A stretch of 64,000 nt of DNA from an uncultured Bacteroides sp. (lineage in GTDB: Bacteria; Bacteroidota; Bacteroidia; Bacteroidales; Bacteroidaceae). The notes under the pieces are model-generated. The model saw nothing but the letters and a program-made list of their open reading frames with translations. It did no database searches and had not been told where the DNA came from. How positions within the stretch are numbered: position 1 is the first letter of the stretch; the number at the start of each line of letters is the position of its first letter. A program made the translations under genes and the position numbers. The stretch covers positions 62,001-126,000 of the forward strand of contig NZ_OY762899.1 in NCBI RefSeq assembly GCF_963666545.1, given 5' to 3'. Shown here in pieces: positions 9,261-19,235 of the stretch.

Positions 9261-9268
9261 CAAAGATA
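9261..9268 (-). promoter_or_regulatory. -7 promoter box of the glycerophosphodiesterase
   Basis: TATCTTTG on the minus strand matches TAnnTTTG and lies 29 nt before the start codon. It sits immediately downstream of a nested inverted repeat. Confidence 0.6.
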
Positions 9269-9277
9269 GATAAAAAA

Positions 9278-9340
9278 AACACAGATGACACAGAATCTAC
9301 AAATTCGTAATTAATTTGTAACCTCTGTGCCATCTGTGTT
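9278..9340. repeat. Nested inverted repeat (CACAGATG type)
   Basis: Outer arms of 17 nt (9278-9294 and 9324-9340) pair with a single A/G mismatch. Inside is a second 7-bp stem (9299-9305 and 9313-9319). The element lies in the 132-nt gap between asnB and the glycerophosphodiesterase gene. It may terminate gltB-gltD-asnB transcription or be a dispersed repeat; similar CTCTGTG words are common between Bacteroides genes as far as I recall. Confidence 0.7.
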
Positions 9341-9363
9341 ATAGATATGGTATATGCTTCTTC

Positions 9364-11028
9364 TTAATATGCTTCAGTATGCACACCCTTTACAGCTCGT
9401 CCTGATGGTTCATTGATGTCTTTAAATGAAGCATCCCATGCTAAGGCTTCAGCAGTAGAACATGCTACACTTGGAACGCTAGGCACTGAGCGTGCGGCAC
9501 TTTGGCTCGGGAAGTGTTCTTCGAAAATACTTCTGTAATAATACTCTTCTTTACTTCGTGGAGTATTGATGGGAAATCGATCATCTGCTTGAGCCATCTG
9601 TTCATCGCTTACGGCACTAGAAGTAACTTCTTTTAAAGTATCAATCCAATTATAACCTACTCCGTCACTGAACTGCTCTTTTTGTCTCCAAGCTACACTA
9701 GCCGGAAGTACATCAGCAAATGCTTCGCGAACGATCTTTTTTTCGATTACTTTTCCAGGAGCCATTTTAGCTTCCGGATTAATTCTCATAGCCACATCCA
9801 GAAATTCTTTATCCAAGAATGGGACACGTCCTTCAACTCCCCAAGCAGCTAAACTTTTGTTTGCTCTGAGGCAATCGTAAAGATGTAATTTCTTTATTTT
9901 GCGTACGGTCTCTTCATGAAAAGACTTTGCATCAGGTGCCTTATGGAAATATAAATATCCTCCAAATATTTCATCAGCACCCTCCCCACTAAGTACCATT
10001 TTGATACCCATGGATTTAATAACGCGAGCTAAAAGATACATTGGGGTTGATGCACGCACAGTTGTTACATCATACGTTTCTATAAAATAAATAACGTCGC
10101 GAATAGCATCAAGACCTTCTTGGACAGTATAATTGATCTCATGATGAACTGTTCCAATGTAATCGGCAACTTCACGAGCTTTAGATAAATCAGGGGCATC
10201 TTTCAGTCCTATAGCAAAAGAGTGCAATTGTGGCCACCATGCTTCACTTGCTCCGTCGGTTTCAACTCGTTTTGCGGCATATTTTTTTGCAATAGCAGAG
10301 ATAACACTGCTATCAAGTCCGCCACTCAACAAGACTCCGTAGGGTACATCACTCATTAACTGTCTCTGAACAGCATCTTCTAATGCATCGTGAACATCGC
10401 TAACTTTAGCATCGTTGTTTTTAACAGCATCGAACTCTGCCCAGTCTCGCTTATACCAAGGTTTCATCACACCTTCTTCGCTCCAATAATAATGTCCCGG
10501 CAAGAAAGGTTCATATTCTTCGCAAAAGCCTTCAAGAGCTTTTAATTCGCTGGCGCAATAAACTTTTCCATCTGAGTCTTTACCTATATATAACGGTATT
10601 ACTCCGATAGGATCGCGGGCAATAAGAAATGCATCTTTGTCTTCATCATACAGTGCAAATGCAAAAATGCCACTTAAATCTTCAAGGAAGTCAATCCCTT
10701 TATCTTTGTAAAGAGCTAATATAACTTCGCAGTCTGATCCTGTTTGAAAATCATATTTTCCTGCATATTTTGCACGAATATCACGATGATTGTAGATTTC
10801 ACCATTCACAGCAAGAATTAGCTTTTTATCTGGCGAATATAATGGTTGTCCACCACTTTGAGGATCAACTATTGATAAACGCTCGTGAGTAAGTATTGCT
10901 GTAGGGCCTACATAAATTCCACTCCAATCGGGACCGCGATGACGTATTTTTTGTGCCATTTTAAGAGCCTTCTGTCTTAGCTCTTTATTCTGTTCTTTTA
11001 TATTAAATATTCCTGCTATTCCACACAT
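9364..11028 (-). CDS. asnB: Asparagine synthetase B, glutamine-hydrolysing
   Basis: This enzyme makes asparagine from aspartate, ATP and the amide of glutamine. The 554-residue protein begins MCGIAGIF, giving the nucleophile Cys2 after Met removal. The class II amidotransferase domain (residues ~2-195) carries RHRGPD and a later NGEIYNH block. The synthetase domain has the ATP pyrophosphatase loop LLSGGLDSS at ~231-239. It is the third gene of gltB-gltD-asnB, 48 nt after gltD, so glutamate and asparagine synthesis are likely transcribed together. Confidence 0.95.
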   Translation of the reverse strand: MCGIAGIFNIKEQNKELRQKALKMAQKIRHRGPDWSGIYVGPTAILTHERLSIVDPQSGGQPLYSPDKKLILAVNGEIYNHRDIRAKYAGKYDFQTGSDCEVILALYKDKGIDFLEDLSGIFAFALYDEDKDAFLIARDPIGVIPLYIGKDSDGKVYCASELKALEGFCEEYEPFLPGHYYWSEEGVMKPWYKRDWAEFDAVKNNDAKVSDVHDALEDAVQRQLMSDVPYGVLLSGGLDSSVISAIAKKYAAKRVETDGASEAWWPQLHSFAIGLKDAPDLSKAREVADYIGTVHHEINYTVQEGLDAIRDVIYFIETYDVTTVRASTPMYLLARVIKSMGIKMVLSGEGADEIFGGYLYFHKAPDAKSFHEETVRKIKKLHLYDCLRANKSLAAWGVEGRVPFLDKEFLDVAMRINPEAKMAPGKVIEKKIVREAFADVLPASVAWRQKEQFSDGVGYNWIDTLKEVTSSAVSDEQMAQADDRFPINTPRSKEEYYYRSIFEEHFPSQSAARSVPSVPSVACSTAEALAWDASFKDINEPSGRAVKGVHTEAY

Positions 11029-11076
11029 AGTTTTCTTGTTTGGGGGTTATTGATTTAATTAGTTTTTTGCGTAATC

Positions 11077-12417
11077 TTATTTCTTAAAAAATGCATCAAC
11101 TTTGCTAACCATAATCTTAGCATCAGCCATAGCTCTTACTACGAGGCTAGGCCCGCTTACAAAATCTCCGGCTAAGAAAACATTTTTGGGAAATTGAGGA
11201 ATTTCCGGTTTCAGAAATCCCATAGCTAGTAATACCAAATCAGCTTCAATAATTTCAGTTTTTCCAGTTGGCTTCATTGTAGAACGTCCTCCATTCGTAG
11301 ATGGTATCCATTCTACTTCTTCTACTTCAACACCTGATACTTTTCCATTTTTTCCAATGAATTGGTTGGAAGTAAGACTCCAACGGCGAGTACATCCTTC
11401 TTCATGACTAGTACTGGTTTTTAGTACTAAAGGCCATTGTGGCCAAGGTGTAGCATCGTTGTGTCCAACCGGCGGTTGTGGCATGATTTCAATCTGAGTA
11501 ACACTCTCAGCTCCTTGACGAACGCTTGTACCAATGCAATCAGAGCCTGTATCTCCACCACCAATCACCAACACTTTTTTACCTTTGGCATTGATTAGCT
11601 TATCCTTTGGGAAAGTTGCACCTTCCAAAATACGGTTTTGCTGGCTCAAGATTTCAAGTGCAAAGTGAATGCCTTTTAATTCACGTCCCGGAATAGTTAA
11701 GTCTCTTGGTGTTTCTGCTCCAATGCAAAAACAATATCCATCAAATCCTACCGGTAGCTTTTGGAGGTCTATTTCAATACCCATCTCAAATAGTATACCT
11801 TCTTCCTCCAAGATTCTCATACGGCGATCAATAATATTCTTATTCAATTTGAAGTTCGGAATGCCATAGCGCAACAAACCTCCCGGAGCTTCTGCTTTAT
11901 CAAATAAAGTCACTAGATACCCTTTGTGATTCAATCTGTTTGCAGCAGTCAGGCCAGCAGGGCCAGCACCAATAACCGCAATCTTCTTGCCGTTTCTCTT
12001 AGGGACTATTGCCTTTATATATCCTTCACGAAAAGCAGCTTCTACAATAGAAGCTTCATTTTCGCGAATAGTAACGGGTTCATCAGAAGATAACTTGAGC
12101 ACACAACTTTTTTCACAAGGTGCCGGACATATCCGCCCTGTAAATTCAGGGAAATCACATGTTGAAGAAAGTATGTCATAAGCCTCTTTCCAATTTCCTC
12201 TATATAGTGCATCTTGCCATTCTGGTTGCTTGTTAGCAACCGGACAAGCCCAATGACAGAATGGTATGCCGCAGTCCATACAACGTGAAGCTTGTAGCCT
12301 GCGATCATTTGTATTCAAAGTTTGTTCAACTTCGCCAAAATCCGTTATTCTTTCGTGGATAGGCCGATAACCAGCCTCTTGTCTCTGTATTTTTAGAAAA
12401 GCTTTAGGATCTCCCAT
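11077..12417 (-). CDS. gltD: Glutamate synthase small subunit
   Basis: This is the NAD(P)H-oxidising flavoprotein subunit that feeds electrons to the large subunit. The 446-residue product has N-terminal [4Fe-4S] cysteines in CMDCGIPFCHWACP (residues ~42-55), an FAD-binding GAGPAGLTAANRL (~149-161), a second nucleotide site GGGDTGSDCIG (~285-295) and a C-terminal flavin motif around FLAGDFVSG. It starts 41 nt after gltB and is followed after 48 nt by asnB. No truncation is seen. Confidence 0.95.
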   Translation of the reverse strand: MGDPKAFLKIQRQEAGYRPIHERITDFGEVEQTLNTNDRRLQASRCMDCGIPFCHWACPVANKQPEWQDALYRGNWKEAYDILSSTCDFPEFTGRICPAPCEKSCVLKLSSDEPVTIRENEASIVEAAFREGYIKAIVPKRNGKKIAVIGAGPAGLTAANRLNHKGYLVTLFDKAEAPGGLLRYGIPNFKLNKNIIDRRMRILEEEGILFEMGIEIDLQKLPVGFDGYCFCIGAETPRDLTIPGRELKGIHFALEILSQQNRILEGATFPKDKLINAKGKKVLVIGGGDTGSDCIGTSVRQGAESVTQIEIMPQPPVGHNDATPWPQWPLVLKTSTSHEEGCTRRWSLTSNQFIGKNGKVSGVEVEEVEWIPSTNGGRSTMKPTGKTEIIEADLVLLAMGFLKPEIPQFPKNVFLAGDFVSGPSLVVRAMADAKIMVSKVDAFFKK

Positions 12418-12458
12418 AATATATTTCCTTTCAAAATTCTTTTGTACTGTGGCTTGTT

Positions 12459-15400
12459 TTAATAATCTCTCTGCATATCAGCTATTTTTTGCTGTAATTT
12501 ACGCATTTGTTCTTCTTGTAGAACTTTTTTGTATTCTATTGGTACTATCTGAATAAACTCATCAACATAATGTCCCCAATCGTCAAGCATTGTACGTGCC
12601 AGTTTTGAACCGGTATATAAATAATGTTGGCGTATCAGTTCATGTAGCTCTTTTCTATAGCTAGCTTCCTCAATGAGAGAAAGCTCTACCATTTCCATAT
12701 TACAGAAGAAATCGAAATTTCCTTCTTTATTCCATACATAAGCGACACCGCCACTCATACCTGCAGCAAAGTTCTTTCCTGTTTCTCCCAGAACTACTAC
12801 ACGACCTCCTGTCATATATTCGCAGCAGTGGTCACCAACACCTTCAACGACGGCTATTGCGCCTGAGTTACGAACAGCGAAACGTTCACCAACTCGTCCA
12901 TTTATATACACTTCACCCGAAGTTGCACCATAGAGCAGGGTATTACCTGCAATTGTATTATGTTCAGCCTCAAAATTGCTTCTAACTGGAGGCAAGAGAG
13001 CAATGCGTCCGCCACTTAATCCTTTTCCCAAATAGTCATTGGCCTCACCTTCAAGTTTAAAGTTCACTCCTGATACAAGGAATGCTCCGAAGCTCTGTCC
13101 GGCAGAGCCTTTGAATTTTATACTTAAAGTATGTTCTGGCAGTCCTTTCTCTCCATGCTTGATTGCAATGGCTCCAGACAACATAGCCCCAACAGCACGA
13201 TCGGTATTGGCTATGGTGTATTCTAACGACATTTCCTTGGCATCTTCTATTGCGGCACTAGCTGCATGGATGATTTCTACATCTTTCACCTTTGAGATAG
13301 CATGATCTTGATTCGTCATGTGGCGAAGTGAAGCCTTGTTATCTATGCGTACCAATAATTTAGAAAAGTCAAGCAAGGAATGTTTTTCAATATCATCTTC
13401 AGCTTTACGTTCTATCAGATCAGTACGTCCGATAATATCATCCAATTTTTCAAAACCCATTTCTGCAAGATGTTCGCGAACGTCTTCTGCCAAATAATTG
13501 AAGAAATTCACCAAATATTCACTTCGTCCGCGAAAACGTTTTCTGAGTTCCTCATTTTGAGTAGCGACACCAACAGGACAGGTATTCATGTGACATTTGC
13601 GCATCATGACACAACCTAGCACAATGAGCGCAGAGGTTGCAAATCCAAACTCTTCAGCTCCTAACATAGCCATTATTACAATGTCACGGCCTGTCTTTAG
13701 CTGGCCGTCTGTTTGCAATTTAATCTGTCCGCGCAGCCCGTTTAATACCAATGTTTGTTGAGTTTCACTTAATCCTAACTCTGGAGAGATTCCGGCATAG
13801 CGAATTGAAGAAGCAGGTGATGCACCCGTTCCTCCTTCAGCACCAGAGATAACGATCAAGTCAGCTTTTGCTTTTGCTACTCCGGCAGCAATAGTACCCA
13901 CACCTGTTTCTGCCACTAGTTTTACACTTACTACAGCTTTTGGGTTAACGTTTTTAAGATCAAAAATAAGTTGAGCCAAATCTTCAATCGAATAAATATC
14001 GTGATGTGGGGGAGGCGAAATCAAAGAGATTCCGGGAATGCTATGTCTTGTTTTAGCAATGACTTGATCGACTTTGTATCCAGGTAGTTGTCCTCCTTCT
14101 CCCGGTTTTGCTCCCTGTGCTATCTTTATCTGAATTTCATCTGCGTTAACAAGGTACTCCGTAGTAACCCCAAAACGTCCTGATGCGACTTGTTTGATAG
14201 CACTGCGTAGGCTTGACCCATCTTCACGTGGAATGAAACGCGCAGCATCTTCTCCACCTTCACCAGTATTGCTTCGGCCATGTATCTTATTCATTGCAAT
14301 AGCCATGGCTTCGTGAGCTTCTCTACTAATAGAACCGTATGACATGGCTCCTGTAACGAAGCGCTTCATAATATTTTCTACAGGTTCTACTTTATCTATG
14401 CTGATTGGTTTGCGTTTATAATCTAAGAAATCGCGCAAAAAGGTAGAAGATTCTTTTCCATCAACTATAGCTGTGTATTCTTTGAATTTCTTATAGCTTC
14501 CAAGGCGAGTGGCTAGTTGCAATGTACTTATAGTTTCCGGATTCCATGCATGGTATTCTCCATCTATTCTATAAGCATATATACCTTTATTAATAAGTTG
14601 ATCATCGATGATTTCAGATTCAAATCCGTTATCATGGAAGGTTATAGCATCCTTAGCAATTTCTTCTAAGCGAATGCCACCAATGCGAGAACCTATTCCT
14701 CCAAAATAAGTGCTACTTAATTCTTCACTTAACCCTACTGCCTCAAAAATTTTGGCTCCACGATAAGATCTTATTGTGCTAATACCCATTTTGCTAATAA
14801 TCTTCAGTAACCCTTTGCAGATTGCTTTAATATAATTTTTCTCGGCAGTAGCATAGTCCAATTGGATATCTTTGTCACTTACTAGTCTATCAAGGATAGC
14901 AAATGCCATGTATGGGTTAAGCGCACTTGCTCCAAATCCTAAGAGAAGAGCTGCATGCATTACTTCACGTATTTCGCCTGATTCTACAATCAGAGCTGTT
15001 TGCACACGTTTACCTACAGAAATGAGGTGATGGTGCACTGCACTTACAGCTAATAATGACGGAATGGCGGCATGAGTAGCATCTATGTTGCGATCTGTTA
15101 ACACGATGTAATTTACCCCTTCAGAAACTGAATCTTCAGCTAATTTGCAGAGCTCAGCTAAAGCTTCTTGCAATCCTGTTTTCCCTTTTGATACTTCAAA
15201 AAGCATAGGCAATTTTACCGTTTTGAATCCTTTATAGCGAATGTTACAAAGAATATCAAGTTGTGTATTGCTCAAAATAGGATGATTAAGGCGTACCATT
15301 TTGCAATGGCTTTCATTTGGTGTCAGAATATTCATTCCCACTGCACCAATATATTCAGTGAGGGACATGACTAACTCTTCTCGGATTGGATCGATAGGAG

Positions 15401-17003
15401 GATTTGTTACTTGCGCAAATTGCTGACGAAAATAATTATATAACAATTGCGGCTTCTCCGAAAGAATGGCTAGTGGTGTATCATTCCCCATAGAACTTAT
15501 AGGTTCTGCACCTGTAGTACTCATAGGTGTGATAATCTTTTCTACGTCTTCTTTTGAATAGCCAAATGCATGTAGCATGCGCTCGTAATTATCTACTTTA
15601 TGAGATATTTTGCGTCCGCTTTTTAATTCGTCAAGTTCTATTCTATTGTTGGCGAGCCATGTACGATAAGATCTTGCCTGAGCTAGTCCTTCTTTTAGTT
15701 CACCATCATAGTATATTTTTCCTTTTTCGGTGTCAATAAGCAATATCTTTCCCGGTTGAAGGCGTCCTTTCTCTTTGATGTCTCCCGGTTCAAAATCCAT
15801 AACACCTACTTCAGATGCCACAACCATCATGTCGTTGTGTGTAATCAGATAGCGAGCCGGACGTAGGCCGTTTCTATCTAACATTCCACCTGCATATCTT
15901 CCATCACTGAACAATAATGCAGCAGGTCCATCCCATGGTTCCATTAAGATAGAATGGTATTCGTAGAATGCTTTTAAATCGTCGCTTATCGGATTCTTTT
16001 CATTAAAAGATTCAGGTACGAGCATAGCCATTGCGTGTGGTAGGCTCAAGCCCGACATTACTAAGAATTCTAAGACATTATCCAGAGATGCGCTGTCACT
16101 CATTCCCTGTTGAATAATTGGGCGTATATTCTTTATGTCACCCAATTTAGGTGAAGATAGAACAGTTTCCCGAGCGTCCATCCAAGCGCGGTTACCACGA
16201 ATTGTGTTGATCTCACCGTTATGAGCCAGCAATCGGAATGGTTGCGCCAAACTCCAAGTAGGGAATGTATTCGTACTAAAACGAGAGTGCACCAGCGCTA
16301 ATCCACTAGTGAAATAACTATTTGTTAAATCAGGAAAATAGGTTCTCAACTGCAAAGAAGAAAGCATTCCTTTATAGATAATGCTCTTTGTAGAGAGAGA
16401 AACGATATAAAACTCTTTTTTTGTTGCAATTGCAGAGTCTTTTATTCTATTTTCTATTTTTTTTCGAATGATATAGAGTTTACATTCAGCTGTTTCTGTC
16501 TCTGCAAAGCCTGTGATAAATATCTGTTTAATATCAGGTTCACTTGCCAGAGCATCATGACCTAGAATTTCAGGATTGGTAGGCACGTTTCTTAAGTGCA
16601 TTAAAGTCAGTCCTTCTTTTTCTATTTCTTCAATAATAATGCTAAGAATGTTTGCTTGATCTTTTTCCTTTTTAGGTAAAAACAACAATCCTGTTCCATA
16701 TTTACCTTTTTCAGGAACTGGAATGCCTTGTAATAAGATGAATTCGTGAGGAATCTGTAGCATGATACCAGCGCCATCTCCGGTTTTATTGTCAGCTCCT
16801 TCAGCACCCCTATGGCGCATGTTCTCAAGCACTTTTAGTGCTGATTCAACGATGTCATGTGATTTACCTCCGTGAATGTTTACTAACATACCAACACCGC
16901 ATGCATCATGCTCGTACGTAGCATCGTATAAGCCTAGTTGCTCAGGTTGTTGCTGGTAAGGTATTGCTTCTGTTTCGTTGTTAAAAAGTTCTTTTTCTTT
17001 CAT
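12459..17003 (-). CDS. gltB: Glutamate synthase large subunit
   Basis: This enzyme converts glutamine and 2-oxoglutarate to two glutamates. The 1514-residue protein has the standard layout: a 34-residue propeptide, the class II amidotransferase nucleophile Cys35 in HDACGVGM, a central domain, an FMN-binding synthase domain (~830-1200) with [3Fe-4S] cysteines in CVMMRKCHMNTC (~1128-1141), and a C-terminal Gly-rich beta-helix domain (~1260-1500). It leads the operon gltB-gltD-asnB. A 363-nt divergent region separates it from glmS and carries a TATATTTG box on its strand. Together with GSIII it completes the GS-GOGAT cycle. Confidence 0.96.
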   Translation of the reverse strand: MKEKELFNNETEAIPYQQQPEQLGLYDATYEHDACGVGMLVNIHGGKSHDIVESALKVLENMRHRGAEGADNKTGDGAGIMLQIPHEFILLQGIPVPEKGKYGTGLLFLPKKEKDQANILSIIIEEIEKEGLTLMHLRNVPTNPEILGHDALASEPDIKQIFITGFAETETAECKLYIIRKKIENRIKDSAIATKKEFYIVSLSTKSIIYKGMLSSLQLRTYFPDLTNSYFTSGLALVHSRFSTNTFPTWSLAQPFRLLAHNGEINTIRGNRAWMDARETVLSSPKLGDIKNIRPIIQQGMSDSASLDNVLEFLVMSGLSLPHAMAMLVPESFNEKNPISDDLKAFYEYHSILMEPWDGPAALLFSDGRYAGGMLDRNGLRPARYLITHNDMMVVASEVGVMDFEPGDIKEKGRLQPGKILLIDTEKGKIYYDGELKEGLAQARSYRTWLANNRIELDELKSGRKISHKVDNYERMLHAFGYSKEDVEKIITPMSTTGAEPISSMGNDTPLAILSEKPQLLYNYFRQQFAQVTNPPIDPIREELVMSLTEYIGAVGMNILTPNESHCKMVRLNHPILSNTQLDILCNIRYKGFKTVKLPMLFEVSKGKTGLQEALAELCKLAEDSVSEGVNYIVLTDRNIDATHAAIPSLLAVSAVHHHLISVGKRVQTALIVESGEIREVMHAALLLGFGASALNPYMAFAILDRLVSDKDIQLDYATAEKNYIKAICKGLLKIISKMGISTIRSYRGAKIFEAVGLSEELSSTYFGGIGSRIGGIRLEEIAKDAITFHDNGFESEIIDDQLINKGIYAYRIDGEYHAWNPETISTLQLATRLGSYKKFKEYTAIVDGKESSTFLRDFLDYKRKPISIDKVEPVENIMKRFVTGAMSYGSISREAHEAMAIAMNKIHGRSNTGEGGEDAARFIPREDGSSLRSAIKQVASGRFGVTTEYLVNADEIQIKIAQGAKPGEGGQLPGYKVDQVIAKTRHSIPGISLISPPPHHDIYSIEDLAQLIFDLKNVNPKAVVSVKLVAETGVGTIAAGVAKAKADLIVISGAEGGTGASPASSIRYAGISPELGLSETQQTLVLNGLRGQIKLQTDGQLKTGRDIVIMAMLGAEEFGFATSALIVLGCVMMRKCHMNTCPVGVATQNEELRKRFRGRSEYLVNFFNYLAEDVREHLAEMGFEKLDDIIGRTDLIERKAEDDIEKHSLLDFSKLLVRIDNKASLRHMTNQDHAISKVKDVEIIHAASAAIEDAKEMSLEYTIANTDRAVGAMLSGAIAIKHGEKGLPEHTLSIKFKGSAGQSFGAFLVSGVNFKLEGEANDYLGKGLSGGRIALLPPVRSNFEAEHNTIAGNTLLYGATSGEVYINGRVGERFAVRNSGAIAVVEGVGDHCCEYMTGGRVVVLGETGKNFAAGMSGGVAYVWNKEGNFDFFCNMEMVELSLIEEASYRKELHELIRQHYLYTGSKLARTMLDDWGHYVDEFIQIVPIEYKKVLQEEQMRKLQQKIADMQRDY

Positions 17004-17055
17004 TCCATTTAGCTTATTTGTATGATAATACCTCTTGTTGTATCAAAATGTCCTG

Positions 17056-17063
17056 CAAATATA
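17056..17063 (-). promoter_or_regulatory. -7 promoter box of gltB-gltD-asnB
   Basis: TATATTTG on the minus strand is an exact TAnnTTTG match, 52 nt before the gltB start. No TTTG -33 box is evident at the usual spacing. Confidence 0.6.
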
Positions 17064-17332
17064 CGAATCTAATTTCATAATGTTATCTTAATTTTGATTT
17101 TGTGTTTTATTAATTGAGTTTTATTTTGATTTTAGTTATAATTAATAATAAAATAAGCCTTAAAAGTAACAAATCGAAAGATATTATCTTTATTTGTGTT
17201 TTAATCTAAATATTTGATTGTTATTATTTTGATATTGTATATAAATAAGTCTTTAAACAAAAAAGTCGTTTTTTTGCATGTTTATGTCAAATTTTTAATT
17301 GGTAATATAATCCTTATGTAATTCATAATATG

Positions 17333-17340
17333 TATCTTTG
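17333..17340 (+). promoter_or_regulatory. -7 promoter box of glmS
   Basis: TATCTTTG is an exact TAnnTTTG match 26 nt before the glmS start, giving a leader of about 20 nt. Confidence 0.65.
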
Positions 17341-17366
17341 CACTCGAAATAAAAACATAATTAAAT

Positions 17367-19211
17367 ATGTGTGGAATAGTAGGCTATATTGGTAAAAGAG
17401 ATGCCTATCCCATCCTCATCAAAGGGTTGAAACGATTGGAGTACCGTGGGTATGACAGTGCGGGGGTGGCATTAATCAGTAATAACCAAGAGTTAAACGT
17501 GTATAAAACGAAAGGCAGAGTATCTGATCTCGAAAATTTCGTTATTCAAAAAGATATTTCCGGTAATATAGGCATTGCCCATACACGTTGGGCTACTCAC
17601 GGAGAGCCTTGTTCCCTAAATGCACATCCTCATTTCTCTTCTTCAGAAAATTTAGCCCTTATTCACAACGGCATTATTGAAAATTACGCAGTTCTCAAAG
17701 AAAAACTCCAAACTAAAGGTTACGTATTTAAGAGCAGTACTGATACTGAAGTACTTGTGCAGCTTATTGAATACATAAAAATCACCAATAATCTTGATTT
17801 GCTTACAGCAGTTCAGCTTGCATTAGGTGAAGTTATAGGAGCTTATGCGATCGCTGTGTTGGAGAAAGATCATCCGGATGAGATTATTGCGGCTCGCAAA
17901 AGCAGTCCGTTGGTTGTAGGAATTGGTCAAGATGAATTTTTTTTGGCTTCTGATGCTACTCCTATCGTAGAATATACTGATAAAGTAGTATATCTGGAAG
18001 ATGAAGAAATAGCGTTGATTCGACGGGATATGGATTTGAAAGTCGTGAATCTTAATAATGTAGAGATGACTCCTGAAATTAAGAGTGTGAAACTTAATTT
18101 AGGGCAATTAGAAAAGGGAGGATATCCTCACTTTATGTTGAAAGAGATCACAGAGCAACCCGACTGTATTCATGATTGTATGCGCGGGCGCATCAATGTG
18201 GAAGGGTCAAATGTTGTGCTTTCGGCTGTTATTGATCATAAAGAAAGGCTATTAAATGCGAAACGTTTTATAATAGTAGCTTGTGGAACCTCATGGCATG
18301 CAGGATTGATAGGCAAACATCTTATTGAAAGCTTCTGTCGTATTCCTGTAGAAGTAGAATATGCCTCTGAATTCCGATATCGTGATCCGGTAATTGATTC
18401 CAGTGATGTTGTTATTGCCATTTCCCAGTCAGGTGAAACGGCTGATACGTTGGCAGCTATTGAATTAGCTAAGAGTAGAGGTGCTTTTATCTATGGAATA
18501 TGTAATGCGATTGGCTCTTCTATTCCTCGTGCTACTCATACAGGTTCCTATATACATGTTGGCCCTGAAATAGGTGTAGCTTCTACAAAAGCTTTCACAG
18601 GACAAGTAACAGTGCTTACCATGTTAGCATTAACACTTGCTAGAGAAAAACATACCATTAGTGAAGAAGAATTTCTTCGAATAGTGAAAGAATTGAATAA
18701 GGTACCTGAGAAAATGAAAGAGGTACTGAAATTGAACGATAAGATAGCTGAATTATCGAAGATATTTACGTATGCTCATAATTTTATCTATTTAGGTCGT
18801 GGATATAGCTACCCTGTGGCACTTGAAGGAGCCTTAAAATTGAAAGAAATATCTTACATACATGCTGAAGGCTATCCGGCGGCAGAGATGAAACATGGCC
18901 CAATTGCGCTGATTGATGCTGAAATGCCTGTGGTAGTGATTGCGACTCAAAACGGATTATATGAAAAGGTGCTTAGCAATATTCAAGAGATCAAGGCTCG
19001 CAAAGGAAAGGTTATTGCTTTAGTTACCCAAGGTGATACATTTATAAGTAAGATAGCTGATTATTGTATCGAGTTGCCGGAAACGATAGAATGTCTTGAT
19101 CCATTGATCGCTACTGTACCACTTCAGCTATTTGCTTATCATATTGCTGTGTGTAAGGGCATGGATGTTGATCAGCCCAGAAATTTAGCTAAATCTGTAA
19201 CGGTAGAATAA
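17367..19211 (+). CDS. glmS: Glutamine-fructose-6-phosphate aminotransferase
   Basis: This enzyme forms glucosamine-6-phosphate from fructose-6-phosphate and glutamine, the first step towards UDP-GlcNAc for the cell wall. The 614-residue protein begins MCGIVGYIG, so Cys2 is the amidotransferase nucleophile; RLEYRGYDSAG and RWATHG follow. Two SIS sugar-isomerase domains (~290-425 and ~460-600) contain CGTSWH, SQSGETADT and the C-terminal AKSVTVE ending. The short leader (about 20 nt from the promoter) leaves no room for a glmS ribozyme. A long PurF homologue follows after 24 nt. Confidence 0.96.
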   Translation: MCGIVGYIGKRDAYPILIKGLKRLEYRGYDSAGVALISNNQELNVYKTKGRVSDLENFVIQKDISGNIGIAHTRWATHGEPCSLNAHPHFSSSENLALIHNGIIENYAVLKEKLQTKGYVFKSSTDTEVLVQLIEYIKITNNLDLLTAVQLALGEVIGAYAIAVLEKDHPDEIIAARKSSPLVVGIGQDEFFLASDATPIVEYTDKVVYLEDEEIALIRRDMDLKVVNLNNVEMTPEIKSVKLNLGQLEKGGYPHFMLKEITEQPDCIHDCMRGRINVEGSNVVLSAVIDHKERLLNAKRFIIVACGTSWHAGLIGKHLIESFCRIPVEVEYASEFRYRDPVIDSSDVVIAISQSGETADTLAAIELAKSRGAFIYGICNAIGSSIPRATHTGSYIHVGPEIGVASTKAFTGQVTVLTMLALTLAREKHTISEEEFLRIVKELNKVPEKMKEVLKLNDKIAELSKIFTYAHNFIYLGRGYSYPVALEGALKLKEISYIHAEGYPAAEMKHGPIALIDAEMPVVVIATQNGLYEKVLSNIQEIKARKGKVIALVTQGDTFISKIADYCIELPETIECLDPLIATVPLQLFAYHIAVCKGMDVDQPRNLAKSVTVE

Positions 19212-19235
19212 ATCATCTAATAGCAAACATAAAAG

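Larger units (their letters stand above)
17004..17366. other. Divergent promoter region gltB / glmS (363 nt)
   Basis: This gene-free, very AT-rich interval separates divergent gltB and glmS. It holds one -7 box for each direction (17056-17063 minus, 17333-17340 plus). I found no strong inverted repeat, riboswitch-like structure or glmS-ribozyme-like core in it. A shared nitrogen regulator site is plausible but not visible. Confidence 0.6.

Noticed and set aside
17341-17366. glmS ribozyme or riboswitch
   Set aside because: The promoter box lies 26 nt before the start codon, leaving a leader too short for the ribozyme.
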